Shown in pieces: positions 1 to 9,141 of a stretch of 64,000 nucleotides of DNA. A program made the position numbers and the translations under genes. The notes below the pieces were generated by a model. It was given only the letters and a program-made list of their open reading frames with translations, made no database searches and was not told the DNA's origin. Source of the stretch: Pseudomonadota bacterium (lineage in GTDB: Bacteria > Myxococcota_A > Polyangia > Polyangiales > Polyangiaceae); the NCBI GenBank assembly GCA_023423895.1, contig JAFAER010000254.1:1-64000 (forward strand), written 5' to 3'. Position 1 is the stretch's first letter; each line of letters opens with the position of its first letter.

Positions 1-26
1 GCGGGGGTATTGTAAATGTCTGGCGA

Positions 27-1589
27 TTGGGGGGGGGGGGGGGGGGGGGGGCGATCGCGATCGTCGTCGGATGCGGTCGACTGGCCGAGATCGACGAGCC
101 CGTCTCGTCGTTGCGCGCGCCGCCCGCCGCGACCGGCGCCTCCGGTACGGGCTCGCCGGACCATTCTCCGCTTCCTCCAGGGGACGCCGCTCCGGGCGAT
201 CCGTGCGCCGACCACGAGCGCGATGGTGACGAGTCGGACGTCGATTGTGGGGGAGCGACGTGTTCGAAGTGCGGTGACGATCGAACGTGCTCGACGGCGA
301 GCGACTGTCGCGGCGGAGTCTGCTCGAACGGGACGTGTCGTTCGTATGTCGTCCACGTCGCGACCGGCAGTAGTCACAGCTGCGCGCTCTCGAGCAGCGG
401 ATCGATCCGCTGCTGGGGCCGAAACGATCGCGGACAGCTCGGTCTCGGAGATCGGGTCGCGCGTGGGAGCTCCGCCGGCTCGATGGCCGCCCTGCCGGCG
501 GTGAACCTCGGGACCGGCCGCTGGGCGAAGGCGCTCGTCTGCGGCGCCGGGAGCACGTGCGCCGTTCTCGACGACGACACCCTCAAGTGCTGGGGCGGCA
601 ACGCGGCCTTCACCGGGCCCGGGTCGAACCTCGATCGAGGGGTCTACCCGGAGCAGATGGGGGATGGGTTGCCGCCGATCGACCTCGGCACGGGCCGCAC
701 CGTGAAGCACGTCTCCGCCGGACTGGATCACTGGTGCGCGATCCTCGACGACGACTCGGTGAAGTGCTGGGGCAGCGACTACCAGAGCGCAACCGGTACG
801 GGCGACTTCGTCGATCGAACCGTGATGGGCGATGCGCGCCCGCGCGTTCGTCTGGGCACGGGCCGCACGGCCAGACGCGTGAGCGCGGGCTTCGCCTTTT
901 CATGTGCCATCCTCGACGACGGCTCGGTGAAATGCTGGGGCTCGAACACCTCTGGTCAGCTCGGAATCGGCTCCGGCGTCCATTCACTCGGATGGAAGAG
1001 CGACCAGATGGGAGACGCGCTCGCCAAGGTGTCGCTCGGTGCGGGTCGGACGGCGCGCGAGATCGCGACCGGCGTCGCGCATGCGTGCGTGATCCTCGAC
1101 GACGACACGGTCAAGTGCTGGGGAGGGAACGAGCAAGGCCAGCTCGGGCTCGGCGACGTCCGGTCTCGCGGTCAGGCGAGCGTGGACATGGGCGATGCCC
1201 TTCCCGTCGTCGACCTCGGTACGGGCCGGAGGGCGATCGCTCTCGCGATGTCGGCATCTGCCTCCCACACATGCGTCGTCCTCGACGACCACACGCTCAA
1301 GTGTTTTGGCTGGAACGCAGAGGGGCAGCTAGGGCTCGAGGATACGAACGCTCGTGGTGGTTCTCCCGACACGGCCGGGGATGCCCTCGACACCGTCCCG
1401 CTCGGAGCCGGGTTTCTCGTCGACGTCGCGGGCGTCGGAAATGGCCATACCTGCGCGCTCGGGCTGGCGCTCGTGAAGTGCTGGGGCCGAAATGACTTCG
1501 GGCAGCTCGGGCTCGAGCACACAATTGCGATCGGCGGTGCGCCCGGATCCATGGGCGCGATGCTTCCGCCGGTGAACGTCTCTTTCTGA
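27..1589 (+). CDS. RCC1-repeat (beta-propeller) probable lipoprotein, 5' end disturbed
   Basis: Seven repeats of the RCC1 type run through most of the protein. Each has a Cys, a run like ILDDDSVKCWG, then N-x-x-GQLGLG, which is typical of a seven-bladed propeller. An N-terminal region with C-x-DGDE...DCGG...CSKC spacing is a Cys-rich linker common in myxobacterial surface proteins. Residues near 10-17 (IAIVVGC) look like the end of a lipoprotein signal peptide with Cys as the lipidated residue. The start is unsafe: the frame opens with a TTG immediately before a 23-base G run, while the only nearby ATG (16) lies in another frame across that run. A change of one or two Gs would join them. The function of such secreted propellers is not known; protein or polymer binding is the usual inference. 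The gene is convergent with the next one. Confidence 0.75.
   Translation: MGGGGGGGAIAIVVGCGRLAEIDEPVSSLRAPPAATGASGTGSPDHSPLPPGDAAPGDPCADHERDGDESDVDCGGATCSKCGDDRTCSTASDCRGGVCSNGTCRSYVVHVATGSSHSCALSSSGSIRCWGRNDRGQLGLGDRVARGSSAGSMAALPAVNLGTGRWAKALVCGAGSTCAVLDDDTLKCWGGNAAFTGPGSNLDRGVYPEQMGDGLPPIDLGTGRTVKHVSAGLDHWCAILDDDSVKCWGSDYQSATGTGDFVDRTVMGDARPRVRLGTGRTARRVSAGFAFSCAILDDGSVKCWGSNTSGQLGIGSGVHSLGWKSDQMGDALAKVSLGAGRTAREIATGVAHACVILDDDTVKCWGGNEQGQLGLGDVRSRGQASVDMGDALPVVDLGTGRRAIALAMSASASHTCVVLDDHTLKCFGWNAEGQLGLEDTNARGGSPDTAGDALDTVPLGAGFLVDVAGVGNGHTCALGLALVKCWGRNDFGQLGLEHTIAIGGAPGSMGAMLPPVNVSF
29..51. repeat. 23-base poly-G homopolymer
   Basis: An uninterrupted run of 23 G lies at the start of the RCC1 lipoprotein frame, 13 bases after ATG 16. 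It separates that ATG from the reading frame of the protein. It may be a real slippage-prone tract or a sequencing/assembly artefact, because it lies beside the window edge. Confidence 0.9.
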
Positions 1590-1630
1590 TCGTTGCGTCC
1601 GCTTCGGCAGTCGAACGACCGCGATGCCGT

Positions 1631-2728
1631 TCACGGCCCGGTGATCAGCTCGCCGCCGTGGAGCTTCACGGTGGACGTTTTTTCGTCGAAGACCACCTCC
1701 GGAAGAGCGTCGAGCCGGAAGCGCACGATCCCGTCGTGGTGGGAAGACGGCAGATCGAGATCGGTGATCGTCACGAGCGCTCCGTCGGGCTCGAGCACCT
1801 GCCGGGCGCCCGCGCGATACGAGCCGAGGTGATACGCGCCGTGATCCGTCGCAGCTCCGTCCGCGGCGATCGAATACAGATGCGGGAACCCCAGATCTTC
1901 GAGCGTGACCGCGCTCACCCAGAAGCCGCCCTCGGGTCGCGACCGAATGGCGCCGATGAGCCCCGTGTCGACGCCCGTGATCGCGTGGTCGCCCTGCGCG
2001 TCCACGAGGACCGTTGGTCCGCCGATCGGACGCATCAGCGCGGAGCGACCGATGCCGAACGCGAGAATGGATCGTCCTCCCGTCGGGAGCTCGGCTTTCG
2101 AGCCGATGTGCCAGTACGATGTGCCGCCTTGCACGCACTGGTACACCCCTCCGCTCTCGTCGACGAAGGGGATGATCCTCATCAATGATTCGTTCTCGCA
2201 CGAGGCTCCGAGCTTCTCGTGTCGCGCGAACGTCGTGGCCGGCGGCTCCCCGGCAACGGCGGGGTGGAACACGTAGACGTCTCTCGTCGCGACGGCGCTG
2301 GGATACGCGATGAAGAGGACGCGTCCTTCGACCGGAAACAGCGCTGTGTCCATCGCCGGCCCGTAGCCGAACCCGATCGCCGTCATCGAGGGCGTCGACG
2401 GATCAAAGAGCACGTCGTGCCCGATCGAGCCCGGTATCGTCGTCCCGAGCACGTACACGCAGTCTGGATCGTAGAAGCCGAGCCTGACGTCGCCCGCGTT
2501 GCAGACGCCATCCGGACCGCCGGCCTTCGCAGGTGTTGGTGCTGCGTCTGCCGGAGGTGATGCCGGTGGCGGATTGTTCGTGTGTGACGTCCCGCCGGCG
2601 TCTGCGCTCGCCGAGCTGTCCGCGACCAGACCTCGTTCATCGCGCACGACCTCGCCGCCGCATCCGGCGAGCGAGGCAAGCGAGGCAAGCGCGACCGATG
2701 CCGTGCGTACGATGAGCTTCCCCGCCAT
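1631..2728 (-). CDS. Hypothetical lipoprotein with PQQ/propeller-like periodicity
   Basis: 365 residues starting MAGKLIVRTASVALASLASLAGCGG: a signal peptide with a clear lipobox (SLAGC) at residues 19-23. A low-complexity Asp/Ala/Pro/Thr linker follows to about residue 68. The remaining ~290 residues have a regular pattern of short beta-type segments (GHDVLFDPS, GRSILAFGIGRSALM, GDHAITGVDTG, GAYHLGSYRAG), which suggests a beta-propeller, but I recognise no family. It is likely anchored to a membrane and exported. It is transcribed convergently with the RCC1 protein, with a gap of about 40 bases. The next minus-strand gene (AMP-ligase) ends 48 bases upstream, so the two could be cotranscribed. 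Confidence 0.7.
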   Translation of the reverse strand: MAGKLIVRTASVALASLASLAGCGGEVVRDERGLVADSSASADAGGTSHTNNPPPASPPADAAPTPAKAGGPDGVCNAGDVRLGFYDPDCVYVLGTTIPGSIGHDVLFDPSTPSMTAIGFGYGPAMDTALFPVEGRVLFIAYPSAVATRDVYVFHPAVAGEPPATTFARHEKLGASCENESLMRIIPFVDESGGVYQCVQGGTSYWHIGSKAELPTGGRSILAFGIGRSALMRPIGGPTVLVDAQGDHAITGVDTGLIGAIRSRPEGGFWVSAVTLEDLGFPHLYSIAADGAATDHGAYHLGSYRAGARQVLEPDGALVTITDLDLPSSHHDGIVRFRLDALPEVVFDEKTSTVKLHGGELITGP

Positions 2729-2776
2729 CGCGGCAGAGCTTAGCGAGGCGCGCCGCGCTCGTCGAGCCGAGGAGGG

Positions 2777-4312
2777 TCAGAGCTCGCGCTTCGCGATCTT
2801 GCCGCTGTCCGTGTGCGGGAGCGCGTCGCGGAGCTCGACCTGGGAAGGCACCATGAAGTCTTCGAGCCGCGCCGCGCAGTGGCGCTGGACGGCTGCGCGC
2901 GTGAGCTCGAAGCCTGGAACCGGGACGATGAACGCCTTCACGGCTTCACCGAGGATCGGATCGGGAACGCCGACCACGGCTGCCTGCGCGACGCCTTCGA
3001 GTGTGAGGAGGATCTCTTCGACCTCTCGCGGCGCGACCTTCTCGCCGCGCGACTTGATGATGTCGTCGGAGCGCGCGACGAAGTGCAGGTGACCGTCCTC
3101 GTCGGTCCGGAACAGGTCTCCCGTGTAGAGGACCTTTTCTCCGGGCACCGGTCCTTCACGGAGCTTCTTCGCCGTCTCTGCCGGTTTGTTGAGGTAGCCG
3201 CGCATGACGTTGGCGCCGCGGACGACGAGCTCGCCGATGACACCCGGAGCGGCACGCTGTCCGTGCTCGTCGACGACCCAGACCTCCGTGTTCGGGATCG
3301 CTCTGCCGACCGACGTCGGCTTCGCGTCGACGTAGCGCGGCTCGAGGTAGGCCGCGCGGATGCACTCCGTCTGCCCGTACATCGGGTAGAGCGAGACGTT
3401 TGGCAGTGCTGCGCGGATCCGCCGGACGTGCTCCTCCGGCAGCGCGGCGCCGGCGTTCGTGATCCAGCGAAGCTTCGAGAGATCGAACTCGTGCAGATCG
3501 CCGCCGAGGAGAAGCGGCGCGATGGACGGCACCATCGGCATGCCGGTCGTGCCCTCGGCTGCCATCCTGGCCAGCGTCGCGGCTCGATACGCGATCGACC
3601 TCTCGATGACGAAGCGGCCGCCGGCAAGCAGTGTCGCGAACAAGTTCGTCAGGCCGTAGCTGAACGACAGCGAGAGCGGACAGAACACTACGTCGTCGCT
3701 GCGGAGCCCGAGGTAGTCGACGATCGACCGGATCGCCGTGACCATGTTCAGGTGCGTCAGCATCACGCCCTTGCCCTCGCCTGTGGAGCCGGACGTGTAG
3801 ATGATGGCGGCGAGGTCCTGATCGATGTCCCACTTCGCCGGTGCGCCAGTGCTGCCGTCGGCGACGAGCGTGTCGTACGCGACCATGCGGTGGTCGGTCT
3901 CCGGAGCAGGGCCGCCGACCGAGACGATGGCGCGCAGGCTCTCGGCAGCGAGCGGTCCAGCGAGGCCGTCGCCTTGCGGCGCGTGCAGCTTCGCCGCCGG
4001 GACGAAGATCGCTCGCGGCTCCGAGTCCGCGATGACGCGACCGAGCTTCGCGGGCTTCGTCGAAGGATGCACCATCGTGAACGCCGCCCCCACCTTGAGC
4101 GTCGCGAACACCGCGATGACGAGCGCGATCCCCGCATCGAGATGGATCGTCACGCGATCGCCGCGACCGACGCCGCGCGCGAGGAGACCGTTGGCGACTC
4201 GGTTCGCCGTGTCGTCGAGCTCGGCGTACGTGAGCCGAACGTCTCCGGCGACGACCGCCACCTTGTCCGGTGTTCGCGAGCGACTTAGCTCGAGCACGTC
4301 TTCGAGGAGCAC
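2777..4312 (-). CDS. Acyl-CoA / acyl-ACP synthetase (AMP-binding, ANL superfamily)
   Basis: About 511 residues, full length for the ANL family. It activates a carboxylic acid with ATP and transfers it to CoA or a carrier thiol. The P-loop-like motif YTSGSTGEGKG is near residues 166-178. YGQTE, YTGDLFRTDEDGHLHF and SDDIIKSRGEKVAP follow, and the C-terminal catalytic Lys lies in HTDSGKIAKREL at the very end. The frame stays open well upstream. I place the start at GTG 4312 (TTG 4315 is the alternative) because AAAGGA lies 6-9 bases before them and homology begins there. It is divergent from the PhyH dioxygenase gene. An acyl carrier protein gene about 9 kb away in the same locus is a possible acceptor; that link is inference. 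Substrate unknown. Confidence 0.88.
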   Translation of the reverse strand: MLLEDVLELSRSRTPDKVAVVAGDVRLTYAELDDTANRVANGLLARGVGRGDRVTIHLDAGIALVIAVFATLKVGAAFTMVHPSTKPAKLGRVIADSEPRAIFVPAAKLHAPQGDGLAGPLAAESLRAIVSVGGPAPETDHRMVAYDTLVADGSTGAPAKWDIDQDLAAIIYTSGSTGEGKGVMLTHLNMVTAIRSIVDYLGLRSDDVVFCPLSLSFSYGLTNLFATLLAGGRFVIERSIAYRAATLARMAAEGTTGMPMVPSIAPLLLGGDLHEFDLSKLRWITNAGAALPEEHVRRIRAALPNVSLYPMYGQTECIRAAYLEPRYVDAKPTSVGRAIPNTEVWVVDEHGQRAAPGVIGELVVRGANVMRGYLNKPAETAKKLREGPVPGEKVLYTGDLFRTDEDGHLHFVARSDDIIKSRGEKVAPREVEEILLTLEGVAQAAVVGVPDPILGEAVKAFIVPVPGFELTRAAVQRHCAARLEDFMVPSQVELRDALPHTDSGKIAKREL

Positions 4313-4529
4313 CAACGACCGTCCTTTCCGTCCCGAGGGACGACGAGAGCGTGACGGCGATGATGCCACGAGTCGGCTGCCTGAACCGGCCGATCTGCAG
4401 GCACCGAGATCTCGTCGTGGTGCCCCGAAACCTGCGCAATCCGGCGCAAAAGATGCGTCACGCGCGTCGCGGATGTCGTCCGAACGAGCAGTGGACGGAC
4501 CTACCTTTGTCTTGCATCCTTGTGCCGTC

Positions 4530-5618
4530 GTGAACGAACAGACCTTTACGAAGCTCGAATCGCCCGCCCCCGTATCCTCGACCAACATCGGCCATGGAGC
4601 AGGGGGCGATCCGCTCGACCGCGCCATCGTCATCTCCGAGGCGGAGCGCCGACAGAAGACCCTCACGACCGAGAACCGGCAGCTCGGCGTCCTGCTCGTG
4701 CACGCTCGTGGATACGTCGTGCTCAAGAACGCGGTCCCCCTCGATCTCGTCGAGGAGATCCGGCACCTGTTCAAGGACATCTACGCGGACTGCGCGGCGA
4801 GCAACTACAAGAAGCGCGGCGTCGAGCCGATCAGCGGCGACCGCACGGGCACGATGTTCTGGGAGCGCATCGCGCGCTTCCGCATCTTCCCGCGTCTCAC
4901 CGGGCCCTTCGCCGATCCGTTCGTCCTCGCGAATCCGTTCGCGCTCGAGATCATCAACGAGGCCCTCGGTGAGCGCCTCTACTGCAAGTCCGTCGCGAGC
5001 GACACGTGCGTGAAGGGCGCGATGCTCCAGGCCCCTCACCGCGACCTCGACTTCTACGACGGGAAGACGCCGTTCGGCCTGAACGTGAACATCCCGATCA
5101 TGCATTGCGGCCTCCACAACGGGCCGCTCGAGGTGTGGCCAGGCGGAAGCCACCTCTGGTACGGCGAGAAGTTCTTCCGCTACGGGGTGCTGCCCTTCAC
5201 GCAGGACGGGGAGAATCCGCCGGCCGAGTCGTTCATGGGATACATCCCGTCGAAGAAGGTGGAGCTCTTCCCGGGCGATCTGTTGATCCGCGATCCGGGC
5301 ATGTGGCACCGCGGGACGCCGAACCCCACCGACGAGCCGCGGACCATGCTCACGCAGAGCTTCTTCCGGCGCTCGTTCTATTACGACTACGGCGATCCGC
5401 TTCACAGCCTCGACGAGACGCTGTTCGAGCAGCTGGACCCGTCGATCAAGCCCTATTTCTCGTACTGCTTCGACAGGTCCGACCCGCTGTACTGGAAGCT
5501 TCATCGCACGCGGACGATGCAGAAGCTCGAGAAGCGTCGCTACCTCGGCGCGCCGTTCCGCATCGGCGGCCGGTGGATCGAGCGCGCGAAGGACGAGATG
5601 AAGAAGCGCGGCTACTGA
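4530..5618 (+). CDS. Phytanoyl-CoA dioxygenase (PhyH) family Fe(II)/2-oxoglutarate oxygenase
   Basis: 362 residues from GTG 4530. The frame is open further upstream, but no family-like sequence precedes this point. The metal triad is visible: H170-x-D172 in QAPHRDLDFYD and a distal H260 in DPGMWHRGTPN, with R271 placed to bind 2-oxoglutarate. The double-stranded beta-helix core lies between (NVNIPIMHCGLHNGPLEVWP). PhyH proteins hydroxylate lipid, natural-product or sugar-linked substrates. Next to an acyl-CoA ligase and glycan genes, a modification of an acyl or sugar group is a reasonable inference, but the substrate cannot be told. It converges with the deacetylase gene after 41 bases. Confidence 0.85.
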   Translation: MNEQTFTKLESPAPVSSTNIGHGAGGDPLDRAIVISEAERRQKTLTTENRQLGVLLVHARGYVVLKNAVPLDLVEEIRHLFKDIYADCAASNYKKRGVEPISGDRTGTMFWERIARFRIFPRLTGPFADPFVLANPFALEIINEALGERLYCKSVASDTCVKGAMLQAPHRDLDFYDGKTPFGLNVNIPIMHCGLHNGPLEVWPGGSHLWYGEKFFRYGVLPFTQDGENPPAESFMGYIPSKKVELFPGDLLIRDPGMWHRGTPNPTDEPRTMLTQSFFRRSFYYDYGDPLHSLDETLFEQLDPSIKPYFSYCFDRSDPLYWKLHRTRTMQKLEKRRYLGAPFRIGGRWIERAKDEMKKRGY

Positions 5619-5659
5619 GCTCGAGGGGGGGGCGAGGAGGTCGGGACGAATGCCCGACC

Positions 5660-6634
5660 TCACGTCGTCCACGGGAACATGACCATCGCTCGGAACTCGT
5701 CGAAGGTCGTGTCCTGTTCGATCGCCATCCGGCGGATGTCGTAGTCGTCCCACTCGCTGAGACGGCTCATGCCGCCGTAATACGAGAAGGCGCTGAGCAC
5801 GCCGCGCTCCCGCAGGCAGTCGCGCGAATCGGCGTTGAAGGCGTCGCGCGATCCGACGGGATACGCGAACGTCTGCATCGGGATCCCGAGCTCCTCCTTC
5901 AGGCGGCGCTCGCAGGTGGCGATCTCCTTCGCCTGCTCCTCACGAGAGAGGCGCGAGAGGACCGGGTGATGGACCGTGTGTCCGCCGATCGTCATGCCCG
6001 CGGCATGCATCTCTCGGATCTGGTCCCAGCTCATCCAGATCGTACGGAGGTCGATGACGTCCTTCGGCGGCCTGCCGGTGCCGGTGGCCTTGCCGGCGGC
6101 CTCGAGGAACTCCGTCGTGCGGCCGTCCGTAAGCTTCTTGTACGTGCGGAGCAGCGCTCGCACCGCCTGCTCGCGCTCCGGCTCGTCGTAGGCGACGCGC
6201 TCATAGATGAAGCCCGGGATCTCCACACCGGACTGCTTGCTCGTGCGGACCATCCACGCGATCTCGTCCCACCAGGGGAGGCGAGGCTCGTCGATGAAGC
6301 CCGTCGCGATGAAGAAGGCGGCGGTGACGCCGTGCGACTTCAGGATCGGAAACGCATGGAGATAGTTGTCGGCGTAACCGTCGTCGAACGTGAGGATGAC
6401 GTGACGACCGCGCTTCACGCGGACCACGAAGTCGATGTCGCGCGGCGCGATGATGTCGAAGTTCGCCTTGAGCCAGCGGACCTGCGCATCGAACTCCTCC
6501 GCGGTGGCGCTGTAGAGCCCGCGATCGAAGATCGTGCGGGTGCCGTTGCCGATGCGGTGGTAGTTGAGGCCGACGATTCCCTGCCAGCGGGCGACGGTCC
6601 CGGCGACCCGTCTCGCGATTGCGGGCGTCCTCAC
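5660..6634 (-). CDS. Polysaccharide deacetylase (NodB homology domain)
   Basis: 324 residues from GTG 6634, preceded by GGGAGG with good spacing. The start overlaps the stop of the upstream glycosyltransferase by four bases (GTGA), so translation is probably coupled. Motif 1 is TFDDGY at residues 82-87 with the catalytic base and metal Asp. The metal motif H219-x3-H223 is in GGHTVHHPVLS. RLSEWDDYDIRRM ends the domain. Family members remove N-acetyl (or O-acetyl) groups from chitin-like or EPS chains. No signal peptide is obvious: the N-terminus IARRVAGTVARWQG is amphipathic. It may act on a cytoplasmic or membrane-associated glycan intermediate; that location is inference. Confidence 0.88.
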   Translation of the reverse strand: MRTPAIARRVAGTVARWQGIVGLNYHRIGNGTRTIFDRGLYSATAEEFDAQVRWLKANFDIIAPRDIDFVVRVKRGRHVILTFDDGYADNYLHAFPILKSHGVTAAFFIATGFIDEPRLPWWDEIAWMVRTSKQSGVEIPGFIYERVAYDEPEREQAVRALLRTYKKLTDGRTTEFLEAAGKATGTGRPPKDVIDLRTIWMSWDQIREMHAAGMTIGGHTVHHPVLSRLSREEQAKEIATCERRLKEELGIPMQTFAYPVGSRDAFNADSRDCLRERGVLSAFSYYGGMSRLSEWDDYDIRRMAIEQDTTFDEFRAMVMFPWTT

Positions 6635-7743
6635 GATGTGCCTCCCTCGGCCGCGCCGGCAGCGGTGGGCTTTCCTCCGTTGCGGAGCCGAGCCTTCGTC
6701 TTGCGGACAGCGTCCTGGATCTTGGGGCCGACGCCGGCGGGGAGGAGGCTCAGCGCGAGGAACGCGGCGACGCGAGGCTGTTTCGGTTTGTGCCGGAGGC
6801 TCGCGAAGAGGCGCGCGCGAGCTTCCTTGTTGTCGCCGAGGTGATACTGGCACTCGCCCACCCATCCGTGCGCTTCGGCGAGGACCTCGTCGATCATGAC
6901 GCTCGGCAAGCGGATGCGATCGCGATCGCGGGCGATCGTCGTCGACACCGTCTTCAGGAAGTTCCGCGCCATGTCGATGCGGTGTCCCGGCGCTGTGAGC
7001 TGATCGGCGGCGCCCCACATGTACCGGATGGCCGGCACGTCGAGGTAGGCGACGGGCCCTTCGCGGCAGGTGCGGAGGTGAAAATCGTAGTCTTCGCCCG
7101 AGCGCTTGAGCGACAGGTCGAACGTCTTGACCTTCTCGTAACGCTCTCGACGGATGAGCACGGTCGACGTGTGGACCAGGTTGCCGAGGACCATCGGCGA
7201 GAAGATGTCGCCGAAGTACACCTTCGGCTCGCCGATCTCGGCGGCGAGCTTCGGGTCGAGATCGGCAAACGGGAACGACCGCTCGAAGAGGTGCTCGCGG
7301 TTCCGGAACCAGCCGTACGCGCTGTACATCTTCGTGAGGTACCGGTCGGCGATGACCACGCCCTCCGGGTTCACCGCCGTCATGTCCGTCCAGATCATCC
7401 CGGCATCCGGAAGCGCGTCGAGGCAGCGCAGCTGCGCCTCGAGCTTCCACGGCAGCCAGAGATCATCGGAGTCGAGCAGCGCGATGTAGTCGCCGCGTGC
7501 CTCGCTCAGACCGTGATTCCTCGCCGAGGAGACGCCGCCGTTCTCCTTGTACAGGTAGCGGACGCGCGGCTCGTGACCGTACGTGCGCTCGATCAGCTCG
7601 CGCGTGTTGTCGCGCGAGCCGTCGTCGACGATGATCGCCTCGACGTTGCGGTGCGTCTGTCCGAGCACGCTGTCGATCGTCTTCGCGATACAGTACGCAC
7701 GGTTGTACGAAGGGATGACGACGCTGACGAGTTTGTCGGCCAT
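6631..7743 (-). CDS. Glycosyltransferase family 2
   Basis: 370 residues. The GT-A fold opens with VSVVIPSYNRAYCI (residues 6-19), the nucleotide-binding IIVDDGS (37-43) and the metal-binding DxD in LLDSDDLW (89-96). ENGGVSSARNHGL is the usual conserved loop. The C-terminal ~100 residues are helical and charged. It transfers a sugar from a nucleotide donor to a lipid-linked or glycan acceptor. It is first in a two-gene unit with the NodB deacetylase (4-base overlap). A weak -10-like TAGAGT lies on the minus strand at 7774-7769, about 25 bases before the ATG. The unit is divergent from the glycosyltransferase at 7887. Confidence 0.9.
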   Translation of the reverse strand: MADKLVSVVIPSYNRAYCIAKTIDSVLGQTHRNVEAIIVDDGSRDNTRELIERTYGHEPRVRYLYKENGGVSSARNHGLSEARGDYIALLDSDDLWLPWKLEAQLRCLDALPDAGMIWTDMTAVNPEGVVIADRYLTKMYSAYGWFRNREHLFERSFPFADLDPKLAAEIGEPKVYFGDIFSPMVLGNLVHTSTVLIRRERYEKVKTFDLSLKRSGEDYDFHLRTCREGPVAYLDVPAIRYMWGAADQLTAPGHRIDMARNFLKTVSTTIARDRDRIRLPSVMIDEVLAEAHGWVGECQYHLGDNKEARARLFASLRHKPKQPRVAAFLALSLLPAGVGPKIQDAVRKTKARLRNGGKPTAAGAAEGGTS

Positions 7744-7886
7744 GATTTTCGGGGGCGAATCCGGCTCAACTCTAGACGAGACCCAGGCCTGTTGCGAGGG
7801 CGCGGAGGGGGTACTTCCCTCCGATCTCCGTCTCGTCGACGCATGGTGGATGCCTTCGAGACGCCTTCGAAACGAGAGGACTACGC

Positions 7887-9107
7887 GTGACCGGTTCGGC
7901 AGACACAGACACAGGCACGAACGCTGACGGAGCCCGTCGACGCGATGGCGAGGGCGAAAGCACCCTGATCGCAGCGAGCGCCTCGACCGGGGCCCACGTC
8001 AGGCCGCTCGCGATCTGCCACGTCCTCTGGTCGGTCGAGGTCGGCGGCGCCGAGCGCGTGGTGCTCGATCTGGCCCGCGCGCAGCGTGCTGCCGGCCACC
8101 GCGTCGCCGTCGTGACGCTCAGCAACGTCCGCGGCGCGATGGCGCCCGAGTTCCACCGCGTGGTCGAGACGTTGGAGGCCGTCCCCAAGTGGCGGGGCAC
8201 CGACGTCACGTTGCCGTTCCGGCTGGCGCGCTGGTTCCGGCGCTTCGGGGCCGACGTCGTGCACACGCACAACGAGCTGCCGCTCATCTACGGAGCTCCG
8301 GGCGGGAAGCTCGCGCGGGCGACGGTGGTGCACAGCAAACACGGAACGGTCGCGGTCTCTCCCCGGGCGCATCTCTTGCGGCGCGCGGCGGCGACGGCCG
8401 CGGATCTCTTCGTCGCTGTCTCGGAGGCAACGGCCGAGGTTGCACGGAAGACGTCCGAGTGCACGCCCGCCAAGCTGCGCGTCGTCATCAACGGGACGGA
8501 TCTCTCCAGGTTCCCGGCGGACGCGGGCGCGCGCGCGAAGATCCGGAGCGAGCTCGGGATCCCTGCGGACGCGCGGGTCCTCGTGAAGGTCGGACGCCTC
8601 GTGAAGGAGAAGAACCATGCGCTCCTCCTCCGTGCGGTCGCTCCGCTGCTCCGCGACGATCGCCGGCTCCTCGTCGTCGGGGACGGCCCGATGCGGGACG
8701 AGGTCCGGAAGCTCGTCGAGGCGTCTCCCGCGCGGCCGTTCGTTCACCTTACCGGCGGGCGAAGCGACGTCCCGGCGCTGCTCGCGGCCGCGGACGCGTG
8801 GATCCTGTCGTCGGACACCGAGGGGCTTCCCATCGGCCTCCTCGAGGCGTGGGCCGCGGGCCTCCCCGTCATCGCCACGGCCGTCGGCGGCATCCCGGCG
8901 GCGGTCGAGCACGAGCGTACGGGGATCCTCGTGCCCAAGGGCGACGAGAAGGCGCTGGCGGCGGCGGCGCTCCGTGCCTTCGATGCGTCGCCCGAGCTCG
9001 CGCCGATGGCCGAGCGCGGGCGTGAGCACGCGCTCCGCACGTATTCCGCCGAGCAGATGGCGGCCAGCTACTACGAGCTCTACCAGTCTTGCCGCCGGCG
9101 CAGCTGA
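7887..9107 (+). CDS. Glycosyltransferase family 4 (GT-B)
   Basis: 406 residues from GTG 7887, preceded by GAGAGGA at 7874-7880. The first ~35 residues are low-complexity and polar. The GT-B fold then begins at ICHVLWSVEVGGAERVV. The acceptor domain includes VVHTHNELP, and the donor domain VLVKVGRLVKEKNHALL. The nucleotide-sugar signature E-x7-E is in SSDTEGLPIGLLEAWAAGLP. It is the first of a same-strand run (GT4, GT4, UDP-glucose dehydrogenase, epimerase). Sugar specificity is not visible. Confidence 0.9.
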   Translation: MTGSADTDTGTNADGARRRDGEGESTLIAASASTGAHVRPLAICHVLWSVEVGGAERVVLDLARAQRAAGHRVAVVTLSNVRGAMAPEFHRVVETLEAVPKWRGTDVTLPFRLARWFRRFGADVVHTHNELPLIYGAPGGKLARATVVHSKHGTVAVSPRAHLLRRAAATAADLFVAVSEATAEVARKTSECTPAKLRVVINGTDLSRFPADAGARAKIRSELGIPADARVLVKVGRLVKEKNHALLLRAVAPLLRDDRRLLVVGDGPMRDEVRKLVEASPARPFVHLTGGRSDVPALLAAADAWILSSDTEGLPIGLLEAWAAGLPVIATAVGGIPAAVEHERTGILVPKGDEKALAAAALRAFDASPELAPMAERGREHALRTYSAEQMAASYYELYQSCRRRS

Positions 9108-9141
9108 AGCGGCGACGCCCGAGAACCGAACGAAACGACGC

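Noticed and set aside
3825..4529. N-terminal extension of the PhyH frame
   Set aside because: The extension is antisense to the AMP-ligase gene and has no domain features; GTG 4530 begins the recognisable protein.
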